A DNA stretch of 40,612 bases, taken from contig DASXAQ010000089.1 in assembly GCA_036406615.1 (NCBI GenBank), forward strand, positions 1 through 40,612, in the 5' to 3' direction. Source of the stretch: DASXAQ01 sp036406615. GTDB lineage: Bacteria > Actinomycetota > UBA4738. The notes below the pieces were generated by a model. The model had not been told where the DNA came from. It was given only the letters and a program-made list of their open reading frames with translations, and ran no database searches. The number at the start of each line of letters is the position of its first letter. The first letter of the stretch is position 1. Positions 15,764 through 24,481 of this stretch are shown here, in pieces. The position numbers and the translations under genes are program-made.

Positions 15764-16459
15764 GTGGCCGACGTCGAGGTGTGCCTGGACCACTACGAGC
15801 GTCGCCTGCGCGACCAGGGATTCGGCCTCATCGCCGGCGTCGACGAGGCGGGGCGCGGCGCGCTGGCGGGCCCATTGGTGGCCGCCGCGGTGATCCTGCC
15901 GGGTGAGTTCGACGTCGTTGGGTTGAACGACTCCAAGCAGCTCACGCCCGAGCAGCGCAACGAGTGGTTCGGCCGCATCACGGCCAGCGCCGTGTCGGTC
16001 GCCGTGTGCCGCGCCCAGCCGTCCCGCATCGACCGCCGTGGCCTGCACGTCACGAACCTGTGGCTGCTCAAGCGGGCGGCGCGCGCGCTGAGCGTCGCGC
16101 CCGACTTCGTGCTGAGCGACGGGTACTCGCTTCGCGGCATGCGCACGCCGCACCTGTCCATGAAGAAGGGGGATGCCACGTGCGCGAGCGTGGCCGCGGC
16201 CTCGGTCGTGGCGAAGGTGACCCGCGACCGCGCCATGGATCGCTACCACCGGCGGTACCCGCAGTACGGCTTCGACCACCATCGCGGCTACGGCACGCCC
16301 CAGCACCGCGCCGCGATCGCGCGGGTAGGCCCGTCGCCGATCCACCGGATGTCGTTCAAGGGAATGACACTGTTCGAGCAGGACCACGAGCTCTACGTGC
16401 GCCTGTACGCGCGCGAGGAGCCGACCGACGACCCTCCCCCGGTGCAGGAGGACCCGTGA
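15764..16459 (+). CDS. rnhB: Ribonuclease HII
   Basis: Cleaves RNA in RNA-DNA hybrids and removes single ribonucleotides. 231 aa from GTG 15764, chosen because AGGGGGAGGG (15751-15760) is just upstream; in-frame starts at 15698 and 15734 are alternatives. Catalytic acids are in AGVDEAGRGALAGP (Asp, Glu), in LSDGYSL and in KKGDATCASVAAASVVAKVTRD. The C-terminal GYGTPQHRAAI is typical. The stop overlaps the next start. Confidence 0.94.
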   Translation: MADVEVCLDHYERRLRDQGFGLIAGVDEAGRGALAGPLVAAAVILPGEFDVVGLNDSKQLTPEQRNEWFGRITASAVSVAVCRAQPSRIDRRGLHVTNLWLLKRAARALSVAPDFVLSDGYSLRGMRTPHLSMKKGDATCASVAAASVVAKVTRDRAMDRYHRRYPQYGFDHHRGYGTPQHRAAIARVGPSPIHRMSFKGMTLFEQDHELYVRLYAREEPTDDPPPVQEDP

Positions 16460-16809
16460 GCGACGACGACATCGAGCGCCTCGAGGACGACATGGAGCTG
16501 CGGCTCTGGAACGAGTACCGCGACGTGCTGCCCATGTTCTCCTACGTGGTGGAGACCGAGCGACGCTTCTACCTGGCGAACTCCGTGTCGCTGCAGGAGC
16601 ACGAGAGCGCGGGCGGGGTCTGGTTCGAGCTCGAGCTCGCCGACGCGTGGGTGTGGGACATGTACCGGCCGGCGCGCTTCGTTCGCAAGGTCCGCGTGGT
16701 GACGTCGAACGACGTCAACGTCGAGGAGCTGTCGCATCGGGAGCTCGCCGCGGACGATGCGATGCGAATGCCGCACGAGGGGCCGCCGGACCCGCTGCCG
16801 GATCTCTGA
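16456..16809 (+). CDS. DUF2469 family protein
   Basis: 117-aa conserved actinobacterial protein of unknown function (the Rv2901c family). The N-terminus MSDDDIERLEDDMELRLWNE and the central YVVETERRFYLAN are characteristic. No catalytic motif or membrane segment is seen. The GTG start overlaps the rnhB stop (GTGA), so translation is probably coupled. rnhB, DUF2469 and yraN stand together in Mycobacterium too. Confidence 0.9.
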   Translation: MSDDDIERLEDDMELRLWNEYRDVLPMFSYVVETERRFYLANSVSLQEHESAGGVWFELELADAWVWDMYRPARFVRKVRVVTSNDVNVEELSHRELAADDAMRMPHEGPPDPLPDL

Positions 16810-16843
16810 GCGAATTCCCGTCGGCCGTGTCGTCGGCGGGCGG

Positions 16844-16849
16844 CACACT
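16844..16849 (+). promoter_or_regulatory. Possible -10 element CACACT of yraN
   Basis: CACACT lies 6 nt before the yraN ATG, the spacing of a leaderless promoter. The first base departs from TANNNT, so support is weaker than for the TAGCCT sites. Confidence 0.3.
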
Positions 16850-16855
16850 GCCGCG

Positions 16856-17233
16856 ATGGAACGTACGGACGGCCCGTCCGACCCTCGTCTCGGGCTCGGC
16901 GCCGACGGCGAGCGGGCGGCGTTGCGCGAATACCTGCGCGCCGGCTACCGCGAGGTCGCGCGCAACTGGCGCTGCTCGATCGGCGAGGTCGACCTGATCG
17001 TCGCCCGCGCCGACCTGCTCGTGTTCTGCGAGGTCAAGACCCGCCGCGGGACCAAGCTCGGCGCGCCGTTCGAGGCCGTGACCCCGCTCAAGCAGCGCCG
17101 CGTTCGGCGGCTCGCCGAGGCGTTCCTGCTGGGGTGGCGCGGACACGCGTCGCGCGTTCGCTTCGACGTGGCGAGCGTCACCGTGCACGCGGGGTCCGAG
17201 CCGCACGTGCACGTGTTCGAAGACGCGTTCTGA
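16856..17233 (+). CDS. YraN/UPF0102 family endonuclease-like protein
   Basis: 125-aa member of the UPF0102 family, which has a restriction-endonuclease-like fold. The D...ExK core is visible in GEVDLIVARADLLVFCEVKTR (Asp, then Glu-Val-Lys). RALREYL-like helices precede it, and FRDVVT-like sequence is replaced by FEAVTPLKQRRVRRLAEAFL. The biological role is unsettled; the family commonly neighbours rnhB and comM, as here. The ATG start is favoured over an upstream in-frame GTG at 16757 that would overlap DUF2469. Confidence 0.88.
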   Translation: MERTDGPSDPRLGLGADGERAALREYLRAGYREVARNWRCSIGEVDLIVARADLLVFCEVKTRRGTKLGAPFEAVTPLKQRRVRRLAEAFLLGWRGHASRVRFDVASVTVHAGSEPHVHVFEDAF

Positions 17234-17295
17234 CGAACCGCGCGCGCGTCGCCGTGCCGCCGCGACGACCGCAGTGGCATGTCGGTGGCGGCCGG

Positions 17296-17301
17296 TAGGG
17301 T
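17296..17301 (+). promoter_or_regulatory. -10 element TAGGGT of comM (leaderless type)
   Basis: TAGGGT ends 6 nt before the comM ATG and no Shine-Dalgarno sequence is present. This is close to ideal leaderless spacing. Nothing else is recognisable in the 74-nt gap. Confidence 0.5.
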
Positions 17302-17307
17302 CGCGCG

Positions 17308-18903
17308 ATGTACGGGCGGGTGCTCGCCGTGGCGGTGATCGGGATCCAGGGACACCTGATCGCGGTGGAGGCGCACGTCGGCCGAGGGCTTCCGGCGCTC
17401 GCGGTATCGGGGCTGCCCGGCGCCGGCATCCAGGACGCGCGCGAGCGCGTGCGTCCCGCGGTCGAGAGCTCCGGGCTCGAGTGGCCGCTTCGCCGCGTCG
17501 TCGTCAACCTATCGCCGGCGAACGCGCGAAAGGAAGGACCGGGGTTCGATCTGCCGATCGCGCTCGGCGTGCTGGCGGCATCCGGCCAGGTGCCGCACGC
17601 GCCGCTCGCCCGCTACGCGTTCGCCGGCGAGCTGTCGCTCAAGGGCGAGTTGGTCGCGACGCCGGGGATCCTCGCGGTCGCGATGGCTGCGGCAGCGGGC
17701 GGACTTCGCGGCGTCGTGGTCCCGCATGCCAACGAGGCCGAAGCGAGGCTGGTGGAGGACCTCGACGTCGTCGGCGCGCCGTCGCTCGCCGGTGTCGTGT
17801 CGTTTCTCCGCGAGGTCGGTCGATCGCGGGCTTCGACCGAGTCACCTGACGCGGAGGCTGTTGCGGCCGATGCGCCGGCCGCCGCGGCGCCGGAGCCGGA
17901 GCAGCTCGGGGGGCCGGATGCCGATCCGGGGTTGGACTTCGCCGAGGTCCGCGCGCAGGGCGTCGCCCGCCGCGCGCTCGAGATCGCGGCGGCCGGCGGA
18001 CACAACGTGCTGTTGGTCGGACCGCCGGGCGCGGGCAAGACGATGCTCGCACGGCGGCTGCCGACCGTCCTGCCGGCCATGACGCGAGCGGAGGCCCTGG
18101 AGGTGACGCGGCTGCAGTCCGTCGCGGGGATGCTTCCCGCCGGCGGGCTCGTGCGCGCGCGGCCGTTTCGCTCGCCGCACCACTCGGTGTCGCCGGCCGG
18201 GCTCCTTGGAGGAGGCACCGGCATCGTGCGTCCCGGCGAGGTCTCGCTGGCGCACCAGGGGGTGCTGTTTCTCGACGAGCTCACCGAGTTCCGGCGCGAC
18301 GCGATCGAGGGGCTCCGCCAGCCGCTGGAGGACGGGCGCGTCATCCTGGTTCGGGCGGTCGGCGCGGTGGAGTTCCCCGCTCGGTTCACGCTGGTGGCCG
18401 CGTCGAACCCCTGTCCCTGCGGCTTCGAGGGCGATCGGCGTCGGGCGTGCCGGTGCGCGCCGGCGCGCGTTGCCCAGTACCGTCAACGGCTCTCTGGCCC
18501 GCTGCTCGATCGCGTGGACATCCATCTGTTCGTTCCGCGGCTCACGCGCTCCGAGCTGATGGGATCGCAGGCGGGCGAGCCGTCGGCGGCCGTGCGCGAT
18601 CGCGTCGAGGCGGCACGCGCCCGGCAGCGCGAACGGCTGGCGGGCGAGCCGTGGTCGTGCAACGCGCAGATGCCCGGCGCCATGGCGCGACGTCTGGCGG
18701 CGCTGACCGACGGGGCGACCGCGGTGCTGTCGTCGGCGGTCGAGTCGATGCTGCTGTCCGGCCGCGGATTCGATCGCGCCATCCGCGTCGCGCGAACGAT
18801 CGCGGACCTCGCGCGGTCGGACCGCGTGGACGCCTCGCACATGTCGGAGGCGCTCGGCTACCGGGCGCTGTCCTCGCCCGGGGAGGTGGCCGACGTGGGG
18901 TAG
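17308..18903 (+). CDS. comM: ComM/YifB-family AAA+ ATPase (Mg-chelatase-like)
   Basis: 531 aa. The N-terminal ChlI-like domain starts MYGRVLAVAVIGI and contains the typical GLPGAGIQDARERVR. The AAA+ core has Walker A VGPPGAGKTMLARRLP (near 238), the DELTEF box in HQGVLFLDELTEFRR, and AASNPCPCGF with further Cys residues (CRCAPARVAQY) that form the C-terminal Cys-rich element. In proteobacteria ComM is a branch-migration helicase in natural transformation. A Pro/Ala/Asp-rich linker (about 172-205) joins the first domain to the ATPase. It stands upstream of dprA, the usual actinobacterial pairing. Confidence 0.93.
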   Translation: MYGRVLAVAVIGIQGHLIAVEAHVGRGLPALAVSGLPGAGIQDARERVRPAVESSGLEWPLRRVVVNLSPANARKEGPGFDLPIALGVLAASGQVPHAPLARYAFAGELSLKGELVATPGILAVAMAAAAGGLRGVVVPHANEAEARLVEDLDVVGAPSLAGVVSFLREVGRSRASTESPDAEAVAADAPAAAAPEPEQLGGPDADPGLDFAEVRAQGVARRALEIAAAGGHNVLLVGPPGAGKTMLARRLPTVLPAMTRAEALEVTRLQSVAGMLPAGGLVRARPFRSPHHSVSPAGLLGGGTGIVRPGEVSLAHQGVLFLDELTEFRRDAIEGLRQPLEDGRVILVRAVGAVEFPARFTLVAASNPCPCGFEGDRRRACRCAPARVAQYRQRLSGPLLDRVDIHLFVPRLTRSELMGSQAGEPSAAVRDRVEAARARQRERLAGEPWSCNAQMPGAMARRLAALTDGATAVLSSAVESMLLSGRGFDRAIRVARTIADLARSDRVDASHMSEALGYRALSSPGEVADVG

Positions 18904-19046
18904 CCGGGCGTCCAACGCTGCGCACGCCGACGGACCTTCGCCGGGAGCAGGGGCCGGCTCCCTCGGGCGGCCGCGGGGGCGAGCGCCAGCCCCTCGAGTG
19001 GCCGGCCGGGTTCGCGTCCGGAGCCGACGGGCGTGCGGCCCTGGCG

Positions 19047-20099
19047 GTGCTCGCGGGGCTTCCCTCGGTCACGGCCCGGCGGCTGCTGGAGCTCGCCGCC
19101 ATCCACGGGACGGCGGCGGCGTGCCTGGCGGCCGTCCGCCGGGGCGAAGGGTGCAGCCCGGCGGACCGCGAACGGGCCGGGGCTGCGGACCCCGAGGCCG
19201 AGGCGCGCCGGGTCCTGTCCGACGAGGTCGGCATGATCGCGGTCGGCGAGCCCGGCTATCCGCCGTCGCTGATCGACCTGTTCGACCCGCCGGCGGTGCT
19301 GTTCGTGCGGGGCGCCCCGATCGGGGACCCGATGGTGGGCGTGGCGGTCGTGGGCGCGCGCAACGCGTCGCCGTCGGGTCGCGACATGGCTCGCGCCCTG
19401 GGGCGCGATCTGGCGACCGCGGGCGCCACGGTGATCAGCGGCGGCGCCCGCGGGATCGACGCGCATGCCCACCGCGGCGCCATCGACGCGGGAGGGCCGA
19501 CGATCGCCGTGCTGGGGTGCGGGCTGGACATCGCGTATCCACGCGAGCACCGGGATCTGTTCGAGTCGGTGGTCCGCGCCGGGTCGCTCGTGAGCGAGTA
19601 CCCGGCGGGGACGCGCGCCGAGCCCTTCCGCTTCCCGGCGCGCAACCGGATCGTCGCCGCGCTGGCGCGGGCGGTCGTGGTGGTGGAGGGCGCCGAGGGC
19701 AGCGGCTCGATGATCACCGCCGAGCACGCGCTGGAGGTCGGACGCGAGGTCTTCGCCGTCCCCGGCGACCCCGGCAGCGCACTCGCCCGGGTGCCGCTGC
19801 AGCTCATCCGCGAAGGAGCCGGCCTGATCCGCGGACCCGACGACCTGCTGTCGGACCTGGGGCTGGGCGCCGTCCGGAGCGACGGCTCGGCCGGGAGGGG
19901 GGCTCCCACGGCGGGTCTTCCCGAGGTGCAGGAGGCTCTGCTTGAGGCGATCGCGGGATCCGTGCCGACCGACGTCGTGGCAGCTCGGACGGGCCGAACG
20001 GTGCCCGAGGTGCTGGCCGGGCTGATGGATCTGGAGCTTCGGGGTTTGGTCAGGCAGGTTGGCGGCCGATACGAACGACGTAGGGAGGAACCTCGTTGA
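19047..20099 (+). CDS. dprA: DNA-processing protein DprA (start uncertain)
   Basis: Loads RecA on incoming single-stranded DNA. The Rossmann core is intact: VVGARNASPSGRDMA, SGGARGIDAHAH, TIAVLGCGLDIAYP, EYPAGTRAEPFRFPARNRI and GSGSMITAEHALEVGREVFAVPG. A C-terminal winged helix follows (about 300-345). The start is a problem. Conserved-looking sequence (RAALAVLAGLPSVTARRLL) extends upstream of GTG 19047, yet no ATG, GTG or TTG occurs in frame between there and the comM end. CTG codons at 18918 and 19041 exist; CTG 18918 would give 393 aa, nearer the normal length than the 350 aa from 19047. An undetected indel or a non-standard start is possible. Confidence 0.85.
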   Translation: MLAGLPSVTARRLLELAAIHGTAAACLAAVRRGEGCSPADRERAGAADPEAEARRVLSDEVGMIAVGEPGYPPSLIDLFDPPAVLFVRGAPIGDPMVGVAVVGARNASPSGRDMARALGRDLATAGATVISGGARGIDAHAHRGAIDAGGPTIAVLGCGLDIAYPREHRDLFESVVRAGSLVSEYPAGTRAEPFRFPARNRIVAALARAVVVVEGAEGSGSMITAEHALEVGREVFAVPGDPGSALARVPLQLIREGAGLIRGPDDLLSDLGLGAVRSDGSAGRGAPTAGLPEVQEALLEAIAGSVPTDVVAARTGRTVPEVLAGLMDLELRGLVRQVGGRYERRREEPR

Positions 20100-20153
20100 T
20101 CCCGCCCCGGGGTGTGCTACACATCGGGAGGCGGACGGACACCCGGGGGGTTC

Positions 20154-21137
20154 GTGACGACAACGGTGCGCGAGGAAGCGGCGCGCGGGCGATCCAGCGA
20201 CGACGAACGAGACGCTCAGGCGATCGACGCGTTCGTGGACCACCTGACGCTTGGGCGTCGGCTCTCCCCGAACACGGCGCGCGCCTACCGGCGCGACCTG
20301 TTCTCCCTGTCGGAGTTCCTTCGCCGGCAGGGCTCCGGCCTGCTGTCGGCCGACTATGCCGAGCTCCGCCGGTGGCTCGCGAACCTGCGCACACTTGGGT
20401 TTGCCCGTAGCAGCATCGCGCGCAAGGCGGCCGCGGTTCGAACGTTCTACGCGTGGGCGACGGCGCACAAGCTGACCCCGGCCAACCCGGCCACCCTGCT
20501 GGGGGCGCCGGCGGCGGCCTCGCGCCTGCCGTCGGTGCTGAGCGCGTCCGAGGCCGCCGAGCTCGCCGAGGCGCCCGGGGACGACGCGATCGGCCTTCGC
20601 GACCGCGCGGTGATCGAGCTGCTGTACGGCAGCGGCCTGCGCGTCGCCGAACTCTGCGGCCTCGACGTGGACGACGTCGACCTCGATGCGGGCCGCGTGC
20701 GAGTGCTCGGCAAGGGCTCCAAGCAACGGGTCGTGCCGGTCGGAGAGTTCGCCGCCGCCGCCCTTCGTCGCTACCTGCGCGAATCGCGCGCCACGATGAT
20801 GCCGGTGCACGCGTCGGCGCCGGCGCGGGGGTCGAGTCGCGCGGGAGACTCCGCCGAACGCACCGCCCTGTTCTTCAACCGGCGCCACCGGCGCATCGGA
20901 TCGCGGGACGTCCGGGCGATGCTCGCCCGGCGCCTGCCTCCCGAGCTCTCGGGCCGGCGCGTGACGCCGCACACGCTTCGCCACTCCTACGCAACGCACC
21001 TGCTCGAGGGCGGGGCGGAGATCCGCGCCGTCCAGGAGCTGCTGGGGCACGCCACCCTGGCGACGACGCAACGCTACACGCACGTCTCAAGGCGTAGGCT
21101 GTTCGAGGCCTACCGGACCAGCCATCCTCGCGCGTGA
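20154..21137 (+). CDS. xerC: Tyrosine recombinase XerC/XerD type
   Basis: Site-specific recombinase for resolving chromosome dimers at dif. 327 aa from GTG 20154, preceded by GGGGGG; an in-frame GTG at 20112 would add 14 poorly conserved residues. The SAM-like core-binding domain (about 22-105) is followed by the catalytic domain with Arg163 (SGLRVAELCGL), Lys in GKGSKQR, His273-x-x-Arg276 (HTLRHSYATHLL), His299 (LLGHATL) and nucleophile Tyr308 (QRYTHV). A loop of about 30 residues (210-238) before ALFFN is longer than usual. It lies between dprA and whiG. XerC versus XerD cannot be decided from sequence alone. Confidence 0.92.
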   Translation: MTTTVREEAARGRSSDDERDAQAIDAFVDHLTLGRRLSPNTARAYRRDLFSLSEFLRRQGSGLLSADYAELRRWLANLRTLGFARSSIARKAAAVRTFYAWATAHKLTPANPATLLGAPAAASRLPSVLSASEAAELAEAPGDDAIGLRDRAVIELLYGSGLRVAELCGLDVDDVDLDAGRVRVLGKGSKQRVVPVGEFAAAALRRYLRESRATMMPVHASAPARGSSRAGDSAERTALFFNRRHRRIGSRDVRAMLARRLPPELSGRRVTPHTLRHSYATHLLEGGAEIRAVQELLGHATLATTQRYTHVSRRRLFEAYRTSHPRA

Positions 21138-21145
21138 GGACGCCC

Positions 21146-22213
21146 ATGCCGCGACAACCCGCGAAGACGAAACAGCAGGCCGCGGCCGCAAGCGGCGACG
21201 GTCGGCGTTCGGCGGTGGTGGACCGGTCCGCCGGATCGCGACCTCGCAAGGGCGACTCGAAGGGCAAGGCCGGCGCCAAGCCGAAGGACGCTCCCGCGAA
21301 GGCCGCGTCGAAGACGGCCGCGCGCCGAGACGGAGCCGCGCCTTCCGCAGCCAAGACGGGGACGAGCCGCAAGCCGCTGTTGCTCAGCCGCGGCCGTGGC
21401 GCGACCGCGCCGGCCGCGACGGCTCACGCACCGACCGAGCCGGCCGCGCCGACGGAGCTCGACCTCGTCTGGGACCGGTTCAAGACCGACGGCGCCCACG
21501 AGACGCGCGAGCAGCTGATCCTGCACTACGCGCCGCTGGTCAAGTACGTGGCGAGCCGCGTCGCCACCGGGTTGCCGGCCAGCGTCGAGCAGGCGGACCT
21601 GGTGTCGTACGGGATGTTCGGGCTCATCGACGCGCTGGAGAAGTTCGAACTCGACCGGCACATCAAGTTCGAGACGTATGCGATCCCGCGGATCCGCGGC
21701 GCGATCATCGACGAGCTGCGATCGCTCGACTGGGTGCCGCGATCGGTGCGCTTCAAGCACCGGGAGTTCGAGAAGGCGTATGCGCAGGTGGAGGCCCGCC
21801 TGAAGCGCGCGCCCACCGATCGAGAGATCGCCGATCACCTCGGCATCAGCCTTCCCGAGCTGCACGACATCGTCACGCAGATCTCCTCGGTGTCGATCCT
21901 GGCGCTGGACGAGCCCGTATCGGTCGGATCGGATCGCGGCGAGACGATCTCGCTCATGGACACGCTCACCGACGTCCACCACTCGGACCTGATGTCGGGG
22001 CTCGAGGGCGACGAGATGCGCGCGATGCTGTCGGCCGCGATCACGTCGCTGTCCGATCGCGAGAAGGTCGTCGTGACCCTGTACTACTTCGAGGGCCTGA
22101 CGCTGTCGGAGATCGGCGAGGTGCTCGGCGTGACCGAGTCGCGCGTATGCCAGATCCACACGAAGGCCGTCGGGCAGTTGCGCACGCGCCTCGTCGACCA
22201 CGGCGAGGACTGA
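21146..22213 (+). CDS. whiG: RNA polymerase sigma factor WhiG/FliA type
   Basis: Sigma-28-class factor; in Streptomyces WhiG starts the sporulation programme. 355 aa from ATG 21146, with GAGGA at 21136-21140; a GTG at 21134 overlapping the xerC stop is an alternative. Region 2 spans LILHYAPLVKYVASRV to IIDELRSLDWVPRSVR, region 3 has APTDREIADHLGISL, and region 4 ends with LTLSEIGEVLGVTESRVCQ. Similarity to Streptomyces WhiG is strong. Residues 1-102 are an unusual Lys/Arg/Ala/Pro-rich basic tail; Streptomyces WhiG has only about 30 residues before the equivalent LDELW. No flagellar or other sporulation genes are in the window. Confidence 0.93.
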   Translation: MPRQPAKTKQQAAAASGDGRRSAVVDRSAGSRPRKGDSKGKAGAKPKDAPAKAASKTAARRDGAAPSAAKTGTSRKPLLLSRGRGATAPAATAHAPTEPAAPTELDLVWDRFKTDGAHETREQLILHYAPLVKYVASRVATGLPASVEQADLVSYGMFGLIDALEKFELDRHIKFETYAIPRIRGAIIDELRSLDWVPRSVRFKHREFEKAYAQVEARLKRAPTDREIADHLGISLPELHDIVTQISSVSILALDEPVSVGSDRGETISLMDTLTDVHHSDLMSGLEGDEMRAMLSAAITSLSDREKVVVTLYYFEGLTLSEIGEVLGVTESRVCQIHTKAVGQLRTRLVDHGED

Positions 22214-22329
22214 CCGCTCGCTTCATCGGTCGTCCCTCTGATCGTTCGTTCCCTGTGATCGATGTCATTGCGCGAAACCTGATCGCCGGATAACGTCGCC
22301 AGGCTGACCTTCGGGCGTCGGGAGGAAGC

Positions 22330-23010
22330 GTGACGCCCGTTCGATCCGTCGCGATCGTCGTGGTGGCCCTCGCGGCCGCAATCGGCGCCGGACCTCGCCG
22401 GGGGACGATGACGAGCGCTCCCACGGCGGCGATCCGCGGGACGCCGGCGTGGGGCACCTACGGCTGGCCGCTTCGCGGCGAGGTGCTCCGCGGCTTCGAC
22501 CTGCCGTCGGGCCAGTACGGCTCCGGTCATCGCGGCATCGACATCGCCGCGCCGTTCGCCAGCGAGGTGCGAGCAGCGCAGGACGGCGTCGTCGCGTTCG
22601 CCGGGTGGGTTGCGGGCTCCTTGTTCGTCTCCATCGATCACGACGACGGCGTCCGCACCACGTACTCGTGGCTGTCGTCGGTTCTGGTCTCCGAGAGCGA
22701 CGCGGTCGAGCGGGGACAGGTCATCGCGCTCAGCGGGCACGGCCACCCGGAGCTCCCCATGACGCATCTGCACTTCGGCGCCCGGATCGGCGACACCTAC
22801 ATCGACCCGATGCTCCTGCTGGAGGGAGGAGACGTCTCGGACCTGATCCGGCTGGCGCCCCTCGCCGAGCAGGCGGGACCGCGGAGCGGCATGGGCATCG
22901 GCGGCGCGCTGGCATTTCGCCGGTGGGCGGGCACTCGAGGGCCGCCCCCTAGAATGGGCGGGCTTGAACGGCCCGTTCCCACCCGCCCGGCCTCGTTCGC
23001 GATCCCATGA
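22330..23010 (+). CDS. Secreted M23-family (LytM) metallopeptidase
   Basis: 226 aa. An N-terminal signal sequence (about 1-22, AIVVVALAAAIGAG) is followed by a LytM/M23 domain. Zinc ligands are visible as HRGID (His and Asp) and HLHFG, with a WPLRGEVLRGFD lead-in and the SGHGHPELPMTHLHF core. It should cleave or bind peptidoglycan peptides outside the cell. GGAGGA at 22321-22326 precedes the GTG. The C-terminal tail of about 50 residues after DLIRLAPL is poorly structured. An M23 gene next to whiG is typical of actinobacteria. Confidence 0.9.
   Translation: MTPVRSVAIVVVALAAAIGAGPRRGTMTSAPTAAIRGTPAWGTYGWPLRGEVLRGFDLPSGQYGSGHRGIDIAAPFASEVRAAQDGVVAFAGWVAGSLFVSIDHDDGVRTTYSWLSSVLVSESDAVERGQVIALSGHGHPELPMTHLHFGARIGDTYIDPMLLLEGGDVSDLIRLAPLAEQAGPRSGMGIGGALAFRRWAGTRGPPPRMGGLERPVPTRPASFAIP
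22950..22955 (+). promoter_or_regulatory. Possible -10 element TAGAAT for the PQQ-like propeller gene
   Basis: TAGAAT fits TANNNT and lies inside the 3' end of the M23 gene. It would give either an 89-nt leader to GTG 23051 or a leaderless message beginning at TTG 22964. Confidence 0.35.
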
Positions 23011-23050
23011 CCGTCCTGGGAACGCATGCTCGTCACGCCCACTCGCGCCC

Positions 23051-24481
23051 GTGGGGCGGGCCGGGGTTCGGGCGGCGGCCCTCGGGCTCGCCGCCACGAT
23101 CCTGGCCGTGGTCGCGCCGGCGGGACCGACCACGGCGCAGGCGGCAGGAGGGGAATCCTGGCCGGCCCTGCAAGGGGGCGGTCCGCACACCGCGTCGGTT
23201 GCATCCGGGCCGCGACCGCCGCTTCGCACTTCGTGGACCGCCGGACCGGCCCGCCCGATGTCCGCCGTGGTGACCGCGCCCGGCATCGCGGTCGCGGATG
23301 TGCCCGAGGCGGTGGTCGGGCTCGATCCGGCGACCGGGCGCGAGGTGTGGACCGTGCCCCGCACCAGGGGGCCGCTCGACCCGCCGGCGGTCGACCCGTC
23401 GCTCGGCAAGGGTGGCGTCGTCGTCTACCCGGAGGGCAACGGCGGAGCGGGAACGGCGGTCGCCGCCATCGACCTCACGACGCGATCGCCGCTGTGGCGC
23501 ATGGATCTCACGCGTCCCGCGCGCGGAGCCCCAGCCATCGTGGACGGCACCGCGTACTTCGGCAGCCAGGACGACTTCGTCTACGCGGTCGACGCCGCCG
23601 ACGGCCGGCTGCTCTGGAAGCGCAAGACCGAGGGGCCGGTGGACACGTCGCCGGCCGTCGACGGAGGCCGGGTCTTCGTGGTGGCGGAAAGCACCACGCT
23701 GGCCGAAGCCAGGCTGTACGCGCTGTCGGCATCCGACGGCAGCGTCGCGTGGACGTACGCGGCGACGATCCGCGCGCTGGGCTCGACCTCGCCGACCGTC
23801 GCGCGCGGCATGGTCTTCGTCGGGATGGGCGACTCGAGGGTCCACGCGCTGGACGAGGCCACCGGCAACCTGCGATGGACGGCGCCGGTTCGAAGTTTCT
23901 TCACGGCCGGCGCCTCGCCGGCGATCGATGGGGGAGACCTGTACGTGGCCGACGTCTCGGGCGCGCTCTACCGGTTCCGCGTGTCCGACGGCGTTCGGAT
24001 CTGGGACTACCAGTTCGACGCGCTCAGCGGCACCAGCGGACCCGTCCTCGTCGGCGGCATCGCCTTCCTCGGACTGGAGAACGGCACCGTGGGCGCGGTC
24101 GACCCCGCCGGCTTCCAGATCTGGAGCGCCCGCCTGTCGACGGGCGCCGTCGGCCCGCTCACGCCTGCGGGAGACCTGCTGTTCGCGCCCACGGCGCCGA
24201 TGAAGGGGGAGACGGGTGGCCTGGTCGCGTTCGTCCACGATCCGGCGGGCACGCTCGTCCACGTCGTCTCGCCCACCCGGCTGCGCGTGCTGCCGGGGCT
24301 CCTCAGCTTCCTGATCGCGGCGGCGATCGTCATGGCGCTGCTGCTGGCGCTGTTCCGTCTCTTCGTGCTTCGACGCCGCGGTCGCTCACCGAGCGAGCCG
24401 GCAGGGGACGCGGCGCCGGCCGGGGCGCCCGAGCGAGACGGGCGACCCGGCGATCCCGTCGGCGAGGAGGTGGACGCGTGA
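23051..24481 (+). CDS. Membrane-anchored PQQ-like (BamB-type) beta-propeller protein
   Basis: 476 aa from GTG 23051. This start gives a clean signal peptide (AAALGLAATILAVVAPAG, cleavage near TAQA). TTG 22964 would add 29 residues in a stretch with many A/T third positions, unlike coding sequence here. The exported part has PQQ-enzyme-like repeats (GLDPATGREVWTV, YAVDAADGRLLWKR, YALSASDGSVAWTY, HALDEATGNLRWTA, YRFRVSDGVRIWDY), about seven blades. A membrane helix near the C-terminus (LLSFLIAAAIVMALLLALF) leaves a short basic then acidic cytoplasmic tail. Such propellers usually act as protein scaffolds. The stop overlaps the next gene, implying a partner relationship. Confidence 0.85.
   Translation: MGRAGVRAAALGLAATILAVVAPAGPTTAQAAGGESWPALQGGGPHTASVASGPRPPLRTSWTAGPARPMSAVVTAPGIAVADVPEAVVGLDPATGREVWTVPRTRGPLDPPAVDPSLGKGGVVVYPEGNGGAGTAVAAIDLTTRSPLWRMDLTRPARGAPAIVDGTAYFGSQDDFVYAVDAADGRLLWKRKTEGPVDTSPAVDGGRVFVVAESTTLAEARLYALSASDGSVAWTYAATIRALGSTSPTVARGMVFVGMGDSRVHALDEATGNLRWTAPVRSFFTAGASPAIDGGDLYVADVSGALYRFRVSDGVRIWDYQFDALSGTSGPVLVGGIAFLGLENGTVGAVDPAGFQIWSARLSTGAVGPLTPAGDLLFAPTAPMKGETGGLVAFVHDPAGTLVHVVSPTRLRVLPGLLSFLIAAAIVMALLLALFRLFVLRRRGRSPSEPAGDAAPAGAPERDGRPGDPVGEEVDA

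Noticed and set aside
22294..22306. Possible WhiG-type promoter (GCCGGATAA) between whiG and the M23 gene
   Set aside because: It has one extra base relative to GCCGATAA and no TAAA at 15 nt upstream; too weak to claim.
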